A DNA stretch of 37,571 nt from contig CAZEFW010000087.1 in assembly GCA_964511535.1 (NCBI GenBank), positions 1 through 37,571 on the forward strand, read 5' to 3'. The translations under genes were made by a program, and so were the position numbers. The notes below the pieces were generated by a model. The model had not been told where the DNA came from. It worked only from the letters and a program-made list of their open reading frames with translations, and ran no database searches. Every line of letters begins with the position of its first letter. Position 1 is the stretch's first letter. This document shows positions 1 through 8,248 of the stretch, piece after piece. Source of the DNA: CAZCFB01 sp964511535 (GTDB lineage Bacteria > Myxococcota_A > Polyangia > GCA-2747355 > CAZCFB01).

Positions 1-146
1 CCGCTCACCCCGAGGCCGCCAGGCGGATGGCCGCGGCCCTCGAGGCGTTCGAGACGAGGTTCCCCGCGCGGCCCGCGGTGCGCGCCAGCGACAAGATCCC
101 GAGGGCCACCCGGCGCAAGCTGGAGGCGCTGGGCTACATCAAATGA
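1..146 (+). CDS. C-terminal fragment of a probable sulfatase (5' end outside window)
   Basis: An open frame enters from the left edge and stops with TGA at 144-146, leaving 48 codons. The fragment is Arg/Ala-rich and ends in LEALGYIK. A terminal LxxLGY(I/V) is common at the very C-terminus of sulfatase / alkaline-phosphatase-superfamily proteins in deltaproteobacteria, and that is the only basis for the name. No catalytic residue is in view. The gene converges on the minus-strand gene that ends at 177, with about 30 bp between the two stops. It could instead be any protein with a similar tail. Confidence 0.4.
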   Translation, partial: AHPEAARRMAAALEAFETRFPARPAVRASDKIPRATRRKLEALGYIK

Positions 147-176
147 CGCGCATCAAGTGACGCGCTGATGGGGCCG

Positions 177-1991
177 TCACGGCGGCGGCCTCAGCAACTT
201 GCGGGGCAGCCGCGCCCCTTCCAGCCGCGCGTGGGACAGGTAGGCGGTCTCGGCGCGAGCCCGGGTCAGGTCGAGCCCGCGCAGGTCGGCGTGCTCGAAC
301 TTGGTCTCCAGCAGCAGCGCGTTGTCCAGCCGGGCGCCGCGCAGGTCGGCGTGGTCCAGCCGGCTCCAGCGCAGCACCGCCCCGCGCAGATCAGCCCGCA
401 GGATCTGTGCGTCCTCCATCACCGCGCCGCTGAGCTCTGCCCTGCGCAGGTCAGCGCCCTGCAGCTGTCCTTGCTCCAGGCGCGCCCACACCAGGCACGC
501 GCGGCCCAGGTTCGCGCCCTGCAGGTTGGCCCGGGTGAGCTTCGCCCCGGTGAGGCGCGCGCTGAACAGGTCCGCGCCCTTCAGGTCGAGGGTCTGCAGC
601 TCCAGGAAGCTCAGGTCAGCGCAGCGCAGCGAGGCCCCCGCCGCGGCCCGCTGCTTGACCTGCGCGGCGGTCATCCGGGTCAGCGCACCGCAGCTCGGCG
701 CCGGAGACCAGCTCTCGGCATGCCGCCAGCGGGTGGCCGGCGACACCACCCGCGCCAGCCGCTCCAGCGAGAGCTCTCCCCGGGTGAGCAGCAGCCCGAG
801 GCAGGCCAGCGCCAGCAGCAACCGCAGCACGGCCCGCGGCGTGTGCGAGACGCGAGCGCTGAGCTCGCCGAGGATCCGCGCCAGCGCCGCGGCCATCACC
901 AGGGCCACGCCGGCCGCCAGGAAGTACCCCCGCCAGTGGGCGCCTCGGGTGGGCGCGGCCAGCTCCTGGGGCAGGGTCAGGCCGCCCCAGATCAAGACGA
1001 ACAGCGTCAGCAGGCCGAACACGCCGAGCCGGCGCTCGGCCGAGACGATCTGCGCGACCCCCGGCGCCGCCACCAGGCAGAGCAGGAGCACCAGGGCCCA
1101 GCCCGGCACCGCCGACCCGGCGTCCACGCCGAAGAAGGGCTGCAGCAAGGTGTTGTTCAGCCGCATCTTCAGCAGCTCGACGGCCGCCGCGCCGAGGCTG
1201 TCGGGCCCCACCTCCTGGCTGGCGGCGGCCATGCCCTTCTGGAAGATCGCCTCCCAGTTGACCGTCACGAACCGCGCCAGCACCAGGCCGAACAGGCCGT
1301 AGCGCAGGGCCCCCCGCGCCAGCGCCCGCAGGCTGGCGCGGCCCGGCCGCCGCGAGGACAGCTCCAGCGCCCCGATGAACACCGGCAGCAGCAGCGCGAA
1401 GGTGTGCGAGTAGAGCGCGCCGTGGTACGCCGCCGCCGACAGCGCCCACGGCCAGAGCCAGCCCGTGCGCAGGTGCACCAGAGCAAGGGCCACGGCCAGC
1501 AGGCTGAAGAACGTCACCACCAGGTAGGCCAACGCCGACAGCCACTGCATGGTGTACATCTGCGTGCAGAGCAGGAGCAGCCCCGCCAGCAGCGCCCCGC
1601 CCCACCACGCCTCCGGGCGGCATCCCGGCCGGGTCCAGAGCTGCCGCCCCAGCAGCAAATAGATCCAGAACAGCAGGTAGGCGCAGCCCACGTGCAACGC
1701 CACCCCGATGGCGCGGTAGCCGAGGAGCTGCTCGCCGAAGTAGTGCAGCCCGAAGTCGTGCAGCAGGTAGCGCGAGGTGACCCGGATGCTAGAGCCGTAC
1801 ATCTTGCCGAGGATCCACTGGGCGTCCTCGGCGGTGATCCCCTGAAAGATCAGGTCGAGGTGGCGCACCAGGCCCACCAGGATGAACAGGGCGAGCACGC
1901 CGAGGGCCGCCGCCGCGCCGGTCAGCACGCGCCGCCAGTCCACCCCCGCCAGCGGCGGCTCCGCGCGCGACCTGCCGTCGCCCCGGGTCAT
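177..1991 (-). CDS. Polytopic membrane protein with C-terminal pentapeptide repeats (paralogue of the gene at 2800-4539)
   Basis: The 604-residue product has about 11 hydrophobic segments in residues 20-430. The first long loop is acidic (TAEDAQW), followed by a Tyr/His-rich stretch (HDFGLHYFGEQLLGYR). This layout resembles GT-C glycosyltransferase-type membrane proteins, but that is inference from topology. After the last helix comes a run of A(D/N)LxG-type pentapeptides (for example ADLRGARL, ANLQGANL) at about residues 455-600, which should form a right-handed quadrilateral beta-helix. The start overlaps the upstream gene's stop as ATGA (1988-1991), so it is translationally coupled in a three-gene minus-strand operon. 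The same two-part architecture recurs in the first gene of the operon. The pentapeptide domain gives no specific function. Existence of the gene is near certain; its role is unknown. Confidence 0.85.
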   Translation of the reverse strand: MTRGDGRSRAEPPLAGVDWRRVLTGAAAALGVLALFILVGLVRHLDLIFQGITAEDAQWILGKMYGSSIRVTSRYLLHDFGLHYFGEQLLGYRAIGVALHVGCAYLLFWIYLLLGRQLWTRPGCRPEAWWGGALLAGLLLLCTQMYTMQWLSALAYLVVTFFSLLAVALALVHLRTGWLWPWALSAAAYHGALYSHTFALLLPVFIGALELSSRRPGRASLRALARGALRYGLFGLVLARFVTVNWEAIFQKGMAAASQEVGPDSLGAAAVELLKMRLNNTLLQPFFGVDAGSAVPGWALVLLLCLVAAPGVAQIVSAERRLGVFGLLTLFVLIWGGLTLPQELAAPTRGAHWRGYFLAAGVALVMAAALARILGELSARVSHTPRAVLRLLLALACLGLLLTRGELSLERLARVVSPATRWRHAESWSPAPSCGALTRMTAAQVKQRAAAGASLRCADLSFLELQTLDLKGADLFSARLTGAKLTRANLQGANLGRACLVWARLEQGQLQGADLRRAELSGAVMEDAQILRADLRGAVLRWSRLDHADLRGARLDNALLLETKFEHADLRGLDLTRARAETAYLSHARLEGARLPRKLLRPPP

Positions 1992-2803
1992 CGCCAGTCC
2001 TCGATGGTGACCTGGCCCAGCTCGAAGGTGCCCTCCCCCTCAACGCCATGCACCACGATGCGGTCCACCCCTTTCTGCGCGTCGGTGCCGGCCAGGTCCA
2101 GCTCGTACTTGAACAGGCCGATGGGCACCGCGCGCGGGCCGAGGTAGAACCGGTGCACCAGCCGGTCGCCGCGCCAGAGCGAGACGCGATGGATCATGGC
2201 GTTGCGCAGCCCGATGGTCAGCGCGTACATCGGCTTCGGCGCGCCGAGCGTGATGGTCACCTGCTCGCGGAAGCGGAACCCCTCGGCCAGGTGAGAGAAC
2301 GGCCCGGGCGGCAGCTTCGCCTGCACCTGGTCCAGGGTCAGCTCCAGCAGCTCCGGCCCGCCGGCCCGCAGAACGCCCCCGACGGATCGCTCCTCGGGGG
2401 CCGCCGGCCCGGAGTCCCACAACGCCATGAGCACCACCAGCGCCATGAACACCCCCGCGGCCACCAGCCGCTGGCGCCCCTGCAGCCGGTCCAGCGCGCC
2501 CGGGCCGGCCTGCTCCCGGCGGCCAGGGTGCCGCCTCAGCTCGCGCATGAGCCGCCGCAGCTCGCGCCGCGCCGCCAGCCGTCCGGCCAGCCCCTGCCCC
2601 CGCGCCAGGCGGCGGGTCAGCTGCTCCGCGCCGCGCTCGTCGGCCTGCTCCGGCGCCTCGTCTCGCAGCAGCCGCAGCCCGCGCCGCGCGTGCTCGGCCG
2701 CCTGAACGGGCAGGCCGGACTGCAGGCAGACCAGGGCGCCGTCGGCCTCGGCGGCCGCCGCGCGCCAGTCGCTGGCCACGCCTTGTCGGGGCGCCCCGGT
2801 CAT
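1988..2803 (-). CDS. Single-pass membrane protein with extracytoplasmic beta-sandwich-like domain
   Basis: The product has 271 residues. The start at 2803 (MTGAPRQG) is chosen because GGAAGGGAGG lies about 7 nt upstream and the ATG overlaps the preceding stop as ATGA. A start 18 nt further upstream is possible but has no such support. The N-terminal 120 residues are Arg/Ala/Leu-rich and helical, TPR-like in feel. One transmembrane helix (LVAAGVFMALVVLMALW) follows, then about 130 residues alternating like a beta-sandwich and ending in FELGQVTIEDW. The divergent gene at 4664-5656 has the same order: helical N-terminus, one helix, beta domain ending in YSLGHLVLKE. The two look like paralogues. 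The gene sits between the two membrane/pentapeptide genes and probably acts with them at the cell envelope. No family is recognised. Confidence 0.8.
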   Translation of the reverse strand: MTGAPRQGVASDWRAAAAEADGALVCLQSGLPVQAAEHARRGLRLLRDEAPEQADERGAEQLTRRLARGQGLAGRLAARRELRRLMRELRRHPGRREQAGPGALDRLQGRQRLVAAGVFMALVVLMALWDSGPAAPEERSVGGVLRAGGPELLELTLDQVQAKLPPGPFSHLAEGFRFREQVTITLGAPKPMYALTIGLRNAMIHRVSLWRGDRLVHRFYLGPRAVPIGLFKYELDLAGTDAQKGVDRIVVHGVEGEGTFELGQVTIEDWR

Positions 2804-4539
2804 GGCGCGCCTCCCTTCCACCGGGCGTCCTCGAGCCGCTGGCGGATCTCGTCCTCGGTCAGGCCGCGCATGCGGATGTTGTACAGAAACGTGCCCACCA
2901 GCACCGCGCCCTTGAGCCGCGCCTCGGTCAGGTCAGCCAGCCCGAGGTTGGCGCCGGTGAGGTTGACCCCGCGCAGGTCGGCCCCCCGGAGGCTCGCCTT
3001 GTCCAGGGCTGCGAACCCGAGGCTGGCGCCGCTCAGCCGCGCGCCGTCCAGGGCAGCCATGCTCAGCCTCGCGCCGGTGAGGTCGGCGCCTGAAAGGTCC
3101 AGCCCGCGCAGGTCGCGCTCGGACAGGTCCAGGCCCGACAGGTCCCGGCAGGTCAGGGTGCCGCGGTTGTTGAGCGCCTCCTCCAGCTCCACGATGCTGG
3201 TTGGCACCAGCGCGGCGCAGCGCCGGTGTGGGTCCCAGGTGTAGGCGCTCTTGAGCGACAGCTCGCCTGACAGCAGCGCGGCCAGGTTCCCGCGCAGGCT
3301 GGTGTCCGCGGCCAGCCACGCGCCGAAGCACCCGGCCAGCGCCGCGCCCATCACCACCGCGACGGCGCGGCGGTTCAGCCGGCGCACCAGCAGATCGAAC
3401 CCCCACGCCAGCGCCGCCCCGCCCACCAGGCAGAGCCCGGCGGCGTTGTGGTAGTAGCGCCACCCCTGCTGGTCGTCGTAGCCCACCAGCAGGGTCTGGT
3501 GAAACGTCATCCCGCTCCAGCCCCAGACGAACAGCAGCCCCACCAGGCAGAGCCCGGCGCGCCGCCGCAGCGCCAGCGTCCACAGCCCCCCGAGCAGCAA
3601 CAGCAGCAGCGCGGCGCCCGTGACCAGGCGGTCCGCGCTCCAGTGCAGGTCGGGCCCCGGGAAGCTGACGGGCAGCAGCCGCGCCAGCACGGCAGAGCGC
3701 TGCACGAAGGTCACCGCGGCGATCTCCAGGTAGTTGGCGAAGTGCAGCAGGTCGACGCCCAGCACCTCCGGATCGATGAGGTGGCGCGCCGCCCGCGACG
3801 GCGACAGCCGGTTGGCGGTGAGCCCGGTGGAGAGCTGGGTGGCGAACAGCCACAGGGGCAGCAGGTGCAGGGCGTAGCGCCAGACCAGGTTCCAGCGCGG
3901 GACCGGCACGGCGAAGGACCGGCGCCGGCACAGCTCCAGCGCGGCGATGAACAGCGGCAGGCCCAGGGCGTAGCTGTGAGACAGCAGCGCCGCGGCCGCG
4001 CACAGCACCCCGAGCACCCATCGCCAGGTGCCGCCGCGCTCCAGGTAGGCCAGCGAGAGCGTCACCGTCAGCAAACCGAACAGGCAGAACAGCTGATACG
4101 ACATGCCCGACAGGAACGTCAGGCTGCCCGCCTGGTGGGACGCGAAGGCGATGGAGGCCAGGCCCGCGCCGGCCACCACGGGCCACCGGCCGGCACGCAG
4201 CCCCGTGCGCATGCACCGGGCCACGGTCAGCAGCGTCGCGTACAGCGCCGCCGCGGTGAGCAGGTGCAGCAGCAGCGCGAACAGGTAGTACCCCTCCACC
4301 CGGTAGGTGAACAGGGGCATGAGCAGCCGGTGCATCAGCAGCACCTGGAGCACCCGGCTGCGGTAGCCGGGGAAGCTGCCGCGCAGCCACTCGCCGTCCT
4401 CGTAGTCCAGCTCGGTGTGGATCAGGGGCAGGTGCAGGCCGAGGGCCACCAGCGTCACGGCCCCGAGCACCAGGGCGTGGGGCCAGGCGCGGGCTGCGAC
4501 GGCGATGTATGGGCGTAAGGCCAGCACGACTGTCACCAC
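2800..4539 (-). CDS. Polytopic membrane protein with C-terminal pentapeptide repeats (first gene of operon)
   Basis: The 579-residue product has about 11-12 hydrophobic helices over residues 15-415. An acidic first loop (HTELDYEDGEW) is followed by an Arg/Tyr-rich stretch, then more helices. Residues about 450-565 are pentapeptide repeats (DLSGLDL, ADLTGARL, ASLRGADL). Layout and loop character match the 604-residue protein at 177-1991, so the two are paralogues. The acidic first loop is reminiscent of the Asp/Glu loop of GT-C glycosyltransferases, but no diagnostic motif was found. The start is GTG at 4539, followed immediately by a second GTG, and no clear Shine-Dalgarno was seen. Upstream, 4566-4601 is unusually A/T-rich for this DNA and could be a promoter UP region. 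The divergent gene starts at 4664. Confidence 0.85.
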   Translation of the reverse strand: MVTVVLALRPYIAVAARAWPHALVLGAVTLVALGLHLPLIHTELDYEDGEWLRGSFPGYRSRVLQVLLMHRLLMPLFTYRVEGYYLFALLLHLLTAAALYATLLTVARCMRTGLRAGRWPVVAGAGLASIAFASHQAGSLTFLSGMSYQLFCLFGLLTVTLSLAYLERGGTWRWVLGVLCAAAALLSHSYALGLPLFIAALELCRRRSFAVPVPRWNLVWRYALHLLPLWLFATQLSTGLTANRLSPSRAARHLIDPEVLGVDLLHFANYLEIAAVTFVQRSAVLARLLPVSFPGPDLHWSADRLVTGAALLLLLLGGLWTLALRRRAGLCLVGLLFVWGWSGMTFHQTLLVGYDDQQGWRYYHNAAGLCLVGGAALAWGFDLLVRRLNRRAVAVVMGAALAGCFGAWLAADTSLRGNLAALLSGELSLKSAYTWDPHRRCAALVPTSIVELEEALNNRGTLTCRDLSGLDLSERDLRGLDLSGADLTGARLSMAALDGARLSGASLGFAALDKASLRGADLRGVNLTGANLGLADLTEARLKGAVLVGTFLYNIRMRGLTEDEIRQRLEDARWKGGAP

Positions 4540-4663
4540 CGTAGCGAATCACCCCGGGGTACACGGAACAAAAAACAGAAAACCAAAAACAAAATATGAG
4601 GCGACGAGGGCCGCGGCCGATGCTGGAACTGGAGATGAGTGTGCATCGTGGTAATACTGTTCG

Positions 4664-5656
4664 GTGCCAATGAAGGTTGACCCAAAACGCCGGCGGATGC
4701 TGCGCCTGACCTTCACCGAGCTCGAGGCGGGGCGCTCGTTGTACATGGACGGGCTGCTGGAACAGGCCGCGCTGCACATCGTGCGCGGCTGGCGCACCCT
4801 GGCCTACCTCGACGCCGTGGAGCAGGGCGAGCAGCCCGAGGACCTGGGCGCCATCGCCCTCGGGTCCGGCTCGCTGCCGGTGGGCAAGCTCATCGCCAAG
4901 GACCCCCGCGGGTGGGAGGAGAGCCTCGCGGCGCTGGAGGAGCTGGCCACGCTGAGCGGCGCGCCCGGCCAGCGCCAGCCCACCACGGGGGGGCGCAAGG
5001 CGCGCAACCAGCTTCGCCAGCACATCGCCAGGCAGCTCAACCTGCTCGACCTGGCCTACAACGGGCTGCTCTGGCGCGAGCGCACCGCCGCCATCCCGGG
5101 CTTCTGGCTGGCCCGGCGCTACGGGCTGCCCCTGATGGTGGTGGTGGCCTTCGCCGCGGTGAGCTTCGCCATCTACACCCTGCACACCGCCGAGGACCAG
5201 GTGGAGCAGCAGGCGGCCGACGGCCAGGATCCGCCGGCCGACGGCGAGCCGGCCCCCGCGGACGGTCCCGCGACACCGCCGCCGCCTCCCACGACCAAAA
5301 ACCTGACGGTGAAGCTCGCCGAGCTGGCCACGGTCAAGACCAACGGCACGCCGTGGAACGCCGAGGGGAACAAGCTGTTCTCGCGCTGGATCAAGGTCCA
5401 GCTGCCCGCGCCTTCCAGCGCCGGCACGGTGGAGCTGTCGGTGGACAACAACGATGTCTACGAGCTGCGGTTCCTCAACCAGGACAAACAGGTCGGGCTG
5501 GTGCGGCTGGAGCCCGCCACCGAGGACCACGGCCTGTATGTCTCCCAGGTCAAGGTGCCCGCGGCGGCCCAAAAGGCGCGCTACGATCTGATCGAAGTCT
5601 CGGTGGTGATGGGCGACAACTTCTACTCCCTGGGTCACCTGGTCCTCAAGGAGTGA
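4664..5656 (+). CDS. Single-pass membrane protein with proline-rich linker and C-terminal beta domain
   Basis: The 330-residue product has a helical, charged N-terminal part of about 145 residues (LEQAALHIVRGWRTLAYL is TPR-like). One transmembrane helix (LPLMVVVAFAAVSFAIYTL) follows, then an Asp/Pro/Ala linker and a C-terminal beta domain of about 130 residues ending GDNFYSLGHLVLKE. The same order occurs in the 271-residue protein at 1988-2803, so it is probably a paralogue. The start is GTG 4664, or ATG 4670 two codons later. A -10-like TAATAC (4652-4657) sits 6 nt before the GTG, which would make a leaderless mRNA. The gene is divergent from the membrane/pentapeptide operon and probably works with it. 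No known family is recognised. Confidence 0.8.
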   Translation: MPMKVDPKRRRMLRLTFTELEAGRSLYMDGLLEQAALHIVRGWRTLAYLDAVEQGEQPEDLGAIALGSGSLPVGKLIAKDPRGWEESLAALEELATLSGAPGQRQPTTGGRKARNQLRQHIARQLNLLDLAYNGLLWRERTAAIPGFWLARRYGLPLMVVVAFAAVSFAIYTLHTAEDQVEQQAADGQDPPADGEPAPADGPATPPPPPTTKNLTVKLAELATVKTNGTPWNAEGNKLFSRWIKVQLPAPSSAGTVELSVDNNDVYELRFLNQDKQVGLVRLEPATEDHGLYVSQVKVPAAAQKARYDLIEVSVVMGDNFYSLGHLVLKE

Positions 5657-5681
5657 TCCCACTTTCTGCGATGTTTTGCCC

Positions 5682-5709
5682 TTGACACGAAGAGGCCTCC
5701 CGCTATAAC
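5682..5709 (+). promoter_or_regulatory. Sigma-70-type promoter of the TetR operon
   Basis: TTGACA (5682-5687) is separated by 16 bp from TATAAC (5704-5709). This is the best housekeeping-type promoter in the window. It overlaps the palindromic operator that begins at 5709, so repressor binding would block the start point. A strong AGGAGG Shine-Dalgarno follows at 5739-5744. Confidence 0.8.
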
Positions 5710-5727
5710 TGACTGACAGTCAGTCAG
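5709..5727. promoter_or_regulatory. Palindromic operator for the adjacent TetR-family regulator
   Basis: CTGACTGAC-A-GTCAGTCAG is a perfect inverted repeat with 9-bp arms and a one-base centre. It lies between the -10 box and the TetR coding start. TetR-family repressors typically bind such odd-centred palindromes over their own promoter, so autorepression of the whole downstream operon is inferred. Confidence 0.85.
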
Positions 5728-5753
5728 GAAGAGCGTTCAGGAGGCGTCACCAG

Positions 5754-6341
5754 GTGCCACGCACATCAAAGCAACCGGAAGAGCGACGGCGAGAGCTGGA
5801 AGCCGCCGCCGCGAAGCTCTTCTCTGACAAGGGGTACGCGGACACCTCGGTCAGCGACATCGTCAAGGCCGTGGGCGTGGCCCAGGGCACCTTTTATTAT
5901 CACTTCAAGTCCAAGGACGAGGTGCTCGAGGCGGTGGTGGAGCGGATCATCCGCGGCCTGGCCGAAGAGGTCCAGCGCACGGTGGAGGACGAGAGCCTGG
6001 AGCAGGCCGACCGGCTGGATCGGGTGCTGGCGCTGCTGCTGTCGGCCATGCTGGACAACCGGCAGCTCATCTCGCTGGTGCAGCACCCCGGCAACATGGT
6101 GCTCAACGAGCGCATGCGCCAGCGGCTGGTCACGCGGCTGGAGCCGGCGCTGCTGCAGCTGGTGCGGGACGGCGCCCGCCACGGCGCGTTCGACGTGCCC
6201 CACGCCGACGAGGCGGCGGACCTGCTGCTGGCCACGGTGGTGGCGGTGGCGCGCCTGGGGCTCCCCGGGCGCAAGCCCGCCGCCCTGGCGAGGCTGCGGG
6301 AGACGGTGGCGCTGTTCGCCCACCGCGCCCTGGGGGTTTGA
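5754..6341 (+). CDS. TetR/AcrR-family transcriptional regulator
   Basis: The 195-residue product has the usual TetR length. The N-terminal helix-turn-helix is clear: AAKLFSDKGYADTSVSDIV, then VGVAQGTFYYHFKSKDEVL, at about residues 16-60. The C-terminal two thirds are an all-helical ligand-binding and dimer domain with no recognisable specificity. The start is GTG 5754 with AGGAGG 9 nt upstream. As first gene of the operon behind its own palindrome, it most likely represses itself, the ThDP enzyme, the transporter and the two SDRs, until a substrate or acyl compound of that pathway binds. The ligand cannot be read from sequence. Confidence 0.92.
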   Translation: MPRTSKQPEERRRELEAAAAKLFSDKGYADTSVSDIVKAVGVAQGTFYYHFKSKDEVLEAVVERIIRGLAEEVQRTVEDESLEQADRLDRVLALLLSAMLDNRQLISLVQHPGNMVLNERMRQRLVTRLEPALLQLVRDGARHGAFDVPHADEAADLLLATVVAVARLGLPGRKPAALARLRETVALFAHRALGV

Positions 6342-6382
6342 GATGCTCAACAAGTTCAACACGAACATCGGAGGATAAGCAG

Positions 6383-8131
6383 ATGGCAGAGGTTACAGGC
6401 GGCGAGATCATCGCCAGGATGCTCGAGGCAGAAGGCGTCGAGCGCTTCTTCGGCATCATGGACGGGACCTACCTCGAGTTGTGCAAGGCCATGGTGGCCC
6501 ACGACATCGAGCTGGTCACCCCGCGGCACGAGACCACGGCCGCCCACATGGCCGGGGCGTACGCGCGCTTCAGCGGCAAGCTCGGGGTCTGCATCGCGTC
6601 CAACGGCCCGGGCGTGGCCAACATCCTGTCCGGCGTCGCGGTGGAGAACGCCGAGGGGAACCGGGTGCTGCTGATCACCTCATCCCGCCGGCCGCAGATC
6701 TCCAACCCGGACCGGGGCGGCGCCTACCAGTGCTTCGACCAGATCGGGGTCATCGGCGCCATGTCCAAGTGGTCCGGCACCGCGGCCACCTTCGACCGGA
6801 TCCCTGAGCAGCTGCGTCGGGCCCTGCGCCACTGCTACCAGGGCCGGCCCGGCGTGGTGCACCTGGACATCCCCGAGACGCTGATGAACGGCAAGACCGA
6901 GGAGCCGTCGCTGCCCCTGCCCCACCAGTACCGGCGGGTGGATCCGATCCCCGCCTCCCCCGGCCAGGTGGCCGCCGCGGCGCGGCTGCTGCGGGACGCG
7001 CGGCTGCCCATCATCCATGCCGGCAGCGGCGTGATCCATTGCGGCGCCTTCGAGGAGCTCGGCCTGCTGGCGCGCCTGCTGCACGCGCCGGTGACCACGT
7101 CGTGGTGCGCCCGGGGGGTGCTGCCCGAGACCTCGGAGCTGGCCTGGCCCATGCACATGATCGAGGCGGTCAACAGCGTGCGCAACGCGTCGGACTGCGT
7201 GCTGGTGCTCGGCTCCCGGCTGGGCGAGACCGACTGGTGGGGCAAGGCGCCCTACTGGGCCCAGCCCGACGAGCAGCGGCTGATCCACGTGGACATCGAC
7301 GAGCAGGTCCTGGGCCAGAACCGCCCGGCCGACCTGGCCGTGCAGGCCGACGCGCGGCTCTTCTTGCAGGCGCTGGTCACCGAGCTGCAGCGCACCGGCG
7401 AGGTGGGCGACGTGGCGGCGCGGCGCAAGGAGGCGTTCGACCTGTCGCGGGACAAGGAGGCGTTCCAGGCCAAGCTGGACGAGAAGCTGGACGACCGCGA
7501 GGCGCCCATGCTCACCGCCCACGTGGGCGCCGTGTGCCGCGAGGTGTTCGACAACGACGCGGTGGCGGTGTTCGACGGCGGCAACACCGCGGTGTGGGGC
7601 AACTTCTACCACCAGGCGCGCGTGCCGAACACGCAGATCTCCACCCACCACATGGGGCACCTCGGCGCCGGCCTCGGCCAGGCCCTGGGCGCCGCGGTGG
7701 CGCGGCCGGACCGGCAGGTCTACTGCATCATCGGCGACGGGGCCTTCGGCTTCCACCCCCAGGAGATCGAGACCGCGGTGCGCCACGGGCTGAAGGTGAT
7801 CTGGCTGGTGGTGTGCGACAGACAGTGGGGCATGGTCAAGATGACCCAGAGCATGGCCGCGCGGCCGCTCAAGATGATCCTGCTCAAGAGCCTCGACCCG
7901 GAGGAGACCATCAACGCCGATCTGGGCGAGGTGGCCTGGGACCAGGTGGCCCGGGCCATGGGCGCCCACGGCGAGCGCGTCAGCCACCCCGACGAGCTGC
8001 GGCCCGCCCTCGAGCGGTGCCTCGCCGCCGACAACGCTGCGGTGGTGCACGTGGACGTGGACCCGAAGAAGCACATGTGGGCCCCCGGCCTGATGTACTT
8101 CAAGGACATGCACCAGGAACCCGAAGGTTAG
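6383..8131 (+). CDS. Thiamine-diphosphate-dependent enzyme, acetolactate synthase-like family
   Basis: The 582-residue product has the three-part fold of 2-oxoacid decarboxylases and acetolactate synthase. The N-terminal pyrimidine-binding domain carries the activating Glu (RHETTAAHMAGAYAR, about residue 50). A central domain follows, then a C-terminal diphosphate-binding domain with GDGAFGF and, at the usual distance, VVCDRQWG. In most relatives that last segment is NN-x-x-W-G, so the metal-ligand Asn is replaced by Asp here. The start at ATG 6383 has GGAGG at 6370-6374; a TTG 45 nt upstream is in frame but lacks support. It lies 41 nt after the TetR gene, in the same operon as a transporter and two SDRs. 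Carboligation or decarboxylation of an oxo-acid or acyl-CoA is expected; the substrate is unknown. Confidence 0.85.
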   Translation: MAEVTGGEIIARMLEAEGVERFFGIMDGTYLELCKAMVAHDIELVTPRHETTAAHMAGAYARFSGKLGVCIASNGPGVANILSGVAVENAEGNRVLLITSSRRPQISNPDRGGAYQCFDQIGVIGAMSKWSGTAATFDRIPEQLRRALRHCYQGRPGVVHLDIPETLMNGKTEEPSLPLPHQYRRVDPIPASPGQVAAAARLLRDARLPIIHAGSGVIHCGAFEELGLLARLLHAPVTTSWCARGVLPETSELAWPMHMIEAVNSVRNASDCVLVLGSRLGETDWWGKAPYWAQPDEQRLIHVDIDEQVLGQNRPADLAVQADARLFLQALVTELQRTGEVGDVAARRKEAFDLSRDKEAFQAKLDEKLDDREAPMLTAHVGAVCREVFDNDAVAVFDGGNTAVWGNFYHQARVPNTQISTHHMGHLGAGLGQALGAAVARPDRQVYCIIGDGAFGFHPQEIETAVRHGLKVIWLVVCDRQWGMVKMTQSMAARPLKMILLKSLDPEETINADLGEVAWDQVARAMGAHGERVSHPDELRPALERCLAADNAAVVHVDVDPKKHMWAPGLMYFKDMHQEPEG

Positions 8132-8248
8132 CGCGCCGCTTCACCCCGCAGCGTCCCGCAGGGTCGCAAGGACAGGCGCGCTCCCCCGGAGGGCTCACGG
8201 GCAAAAGGGGGCGGCGACAGAGGGACCGAATACAAGAGCTGATATCCA

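Noticed and set aside
168..2147. Long plus-strand open frame of 659 codons opposite the pentapeptide operon
   Set aside because: Its product is Gln/Arg/Pro low-complexity with no family likeness. The opposite frame has membrane helices, pentapeptide repeats and coupled starts. Such antisense frames are expected in very GC-rich DNA.
8131..8181. Long-range inverted repeat GCGCGCC/GGCGCGC between the ThDP enzyme and the transporter
   Set aside because: A 7-bp all-GC match with a 37-nt loop is expected by chance in this composition, and the operon appears to read through.
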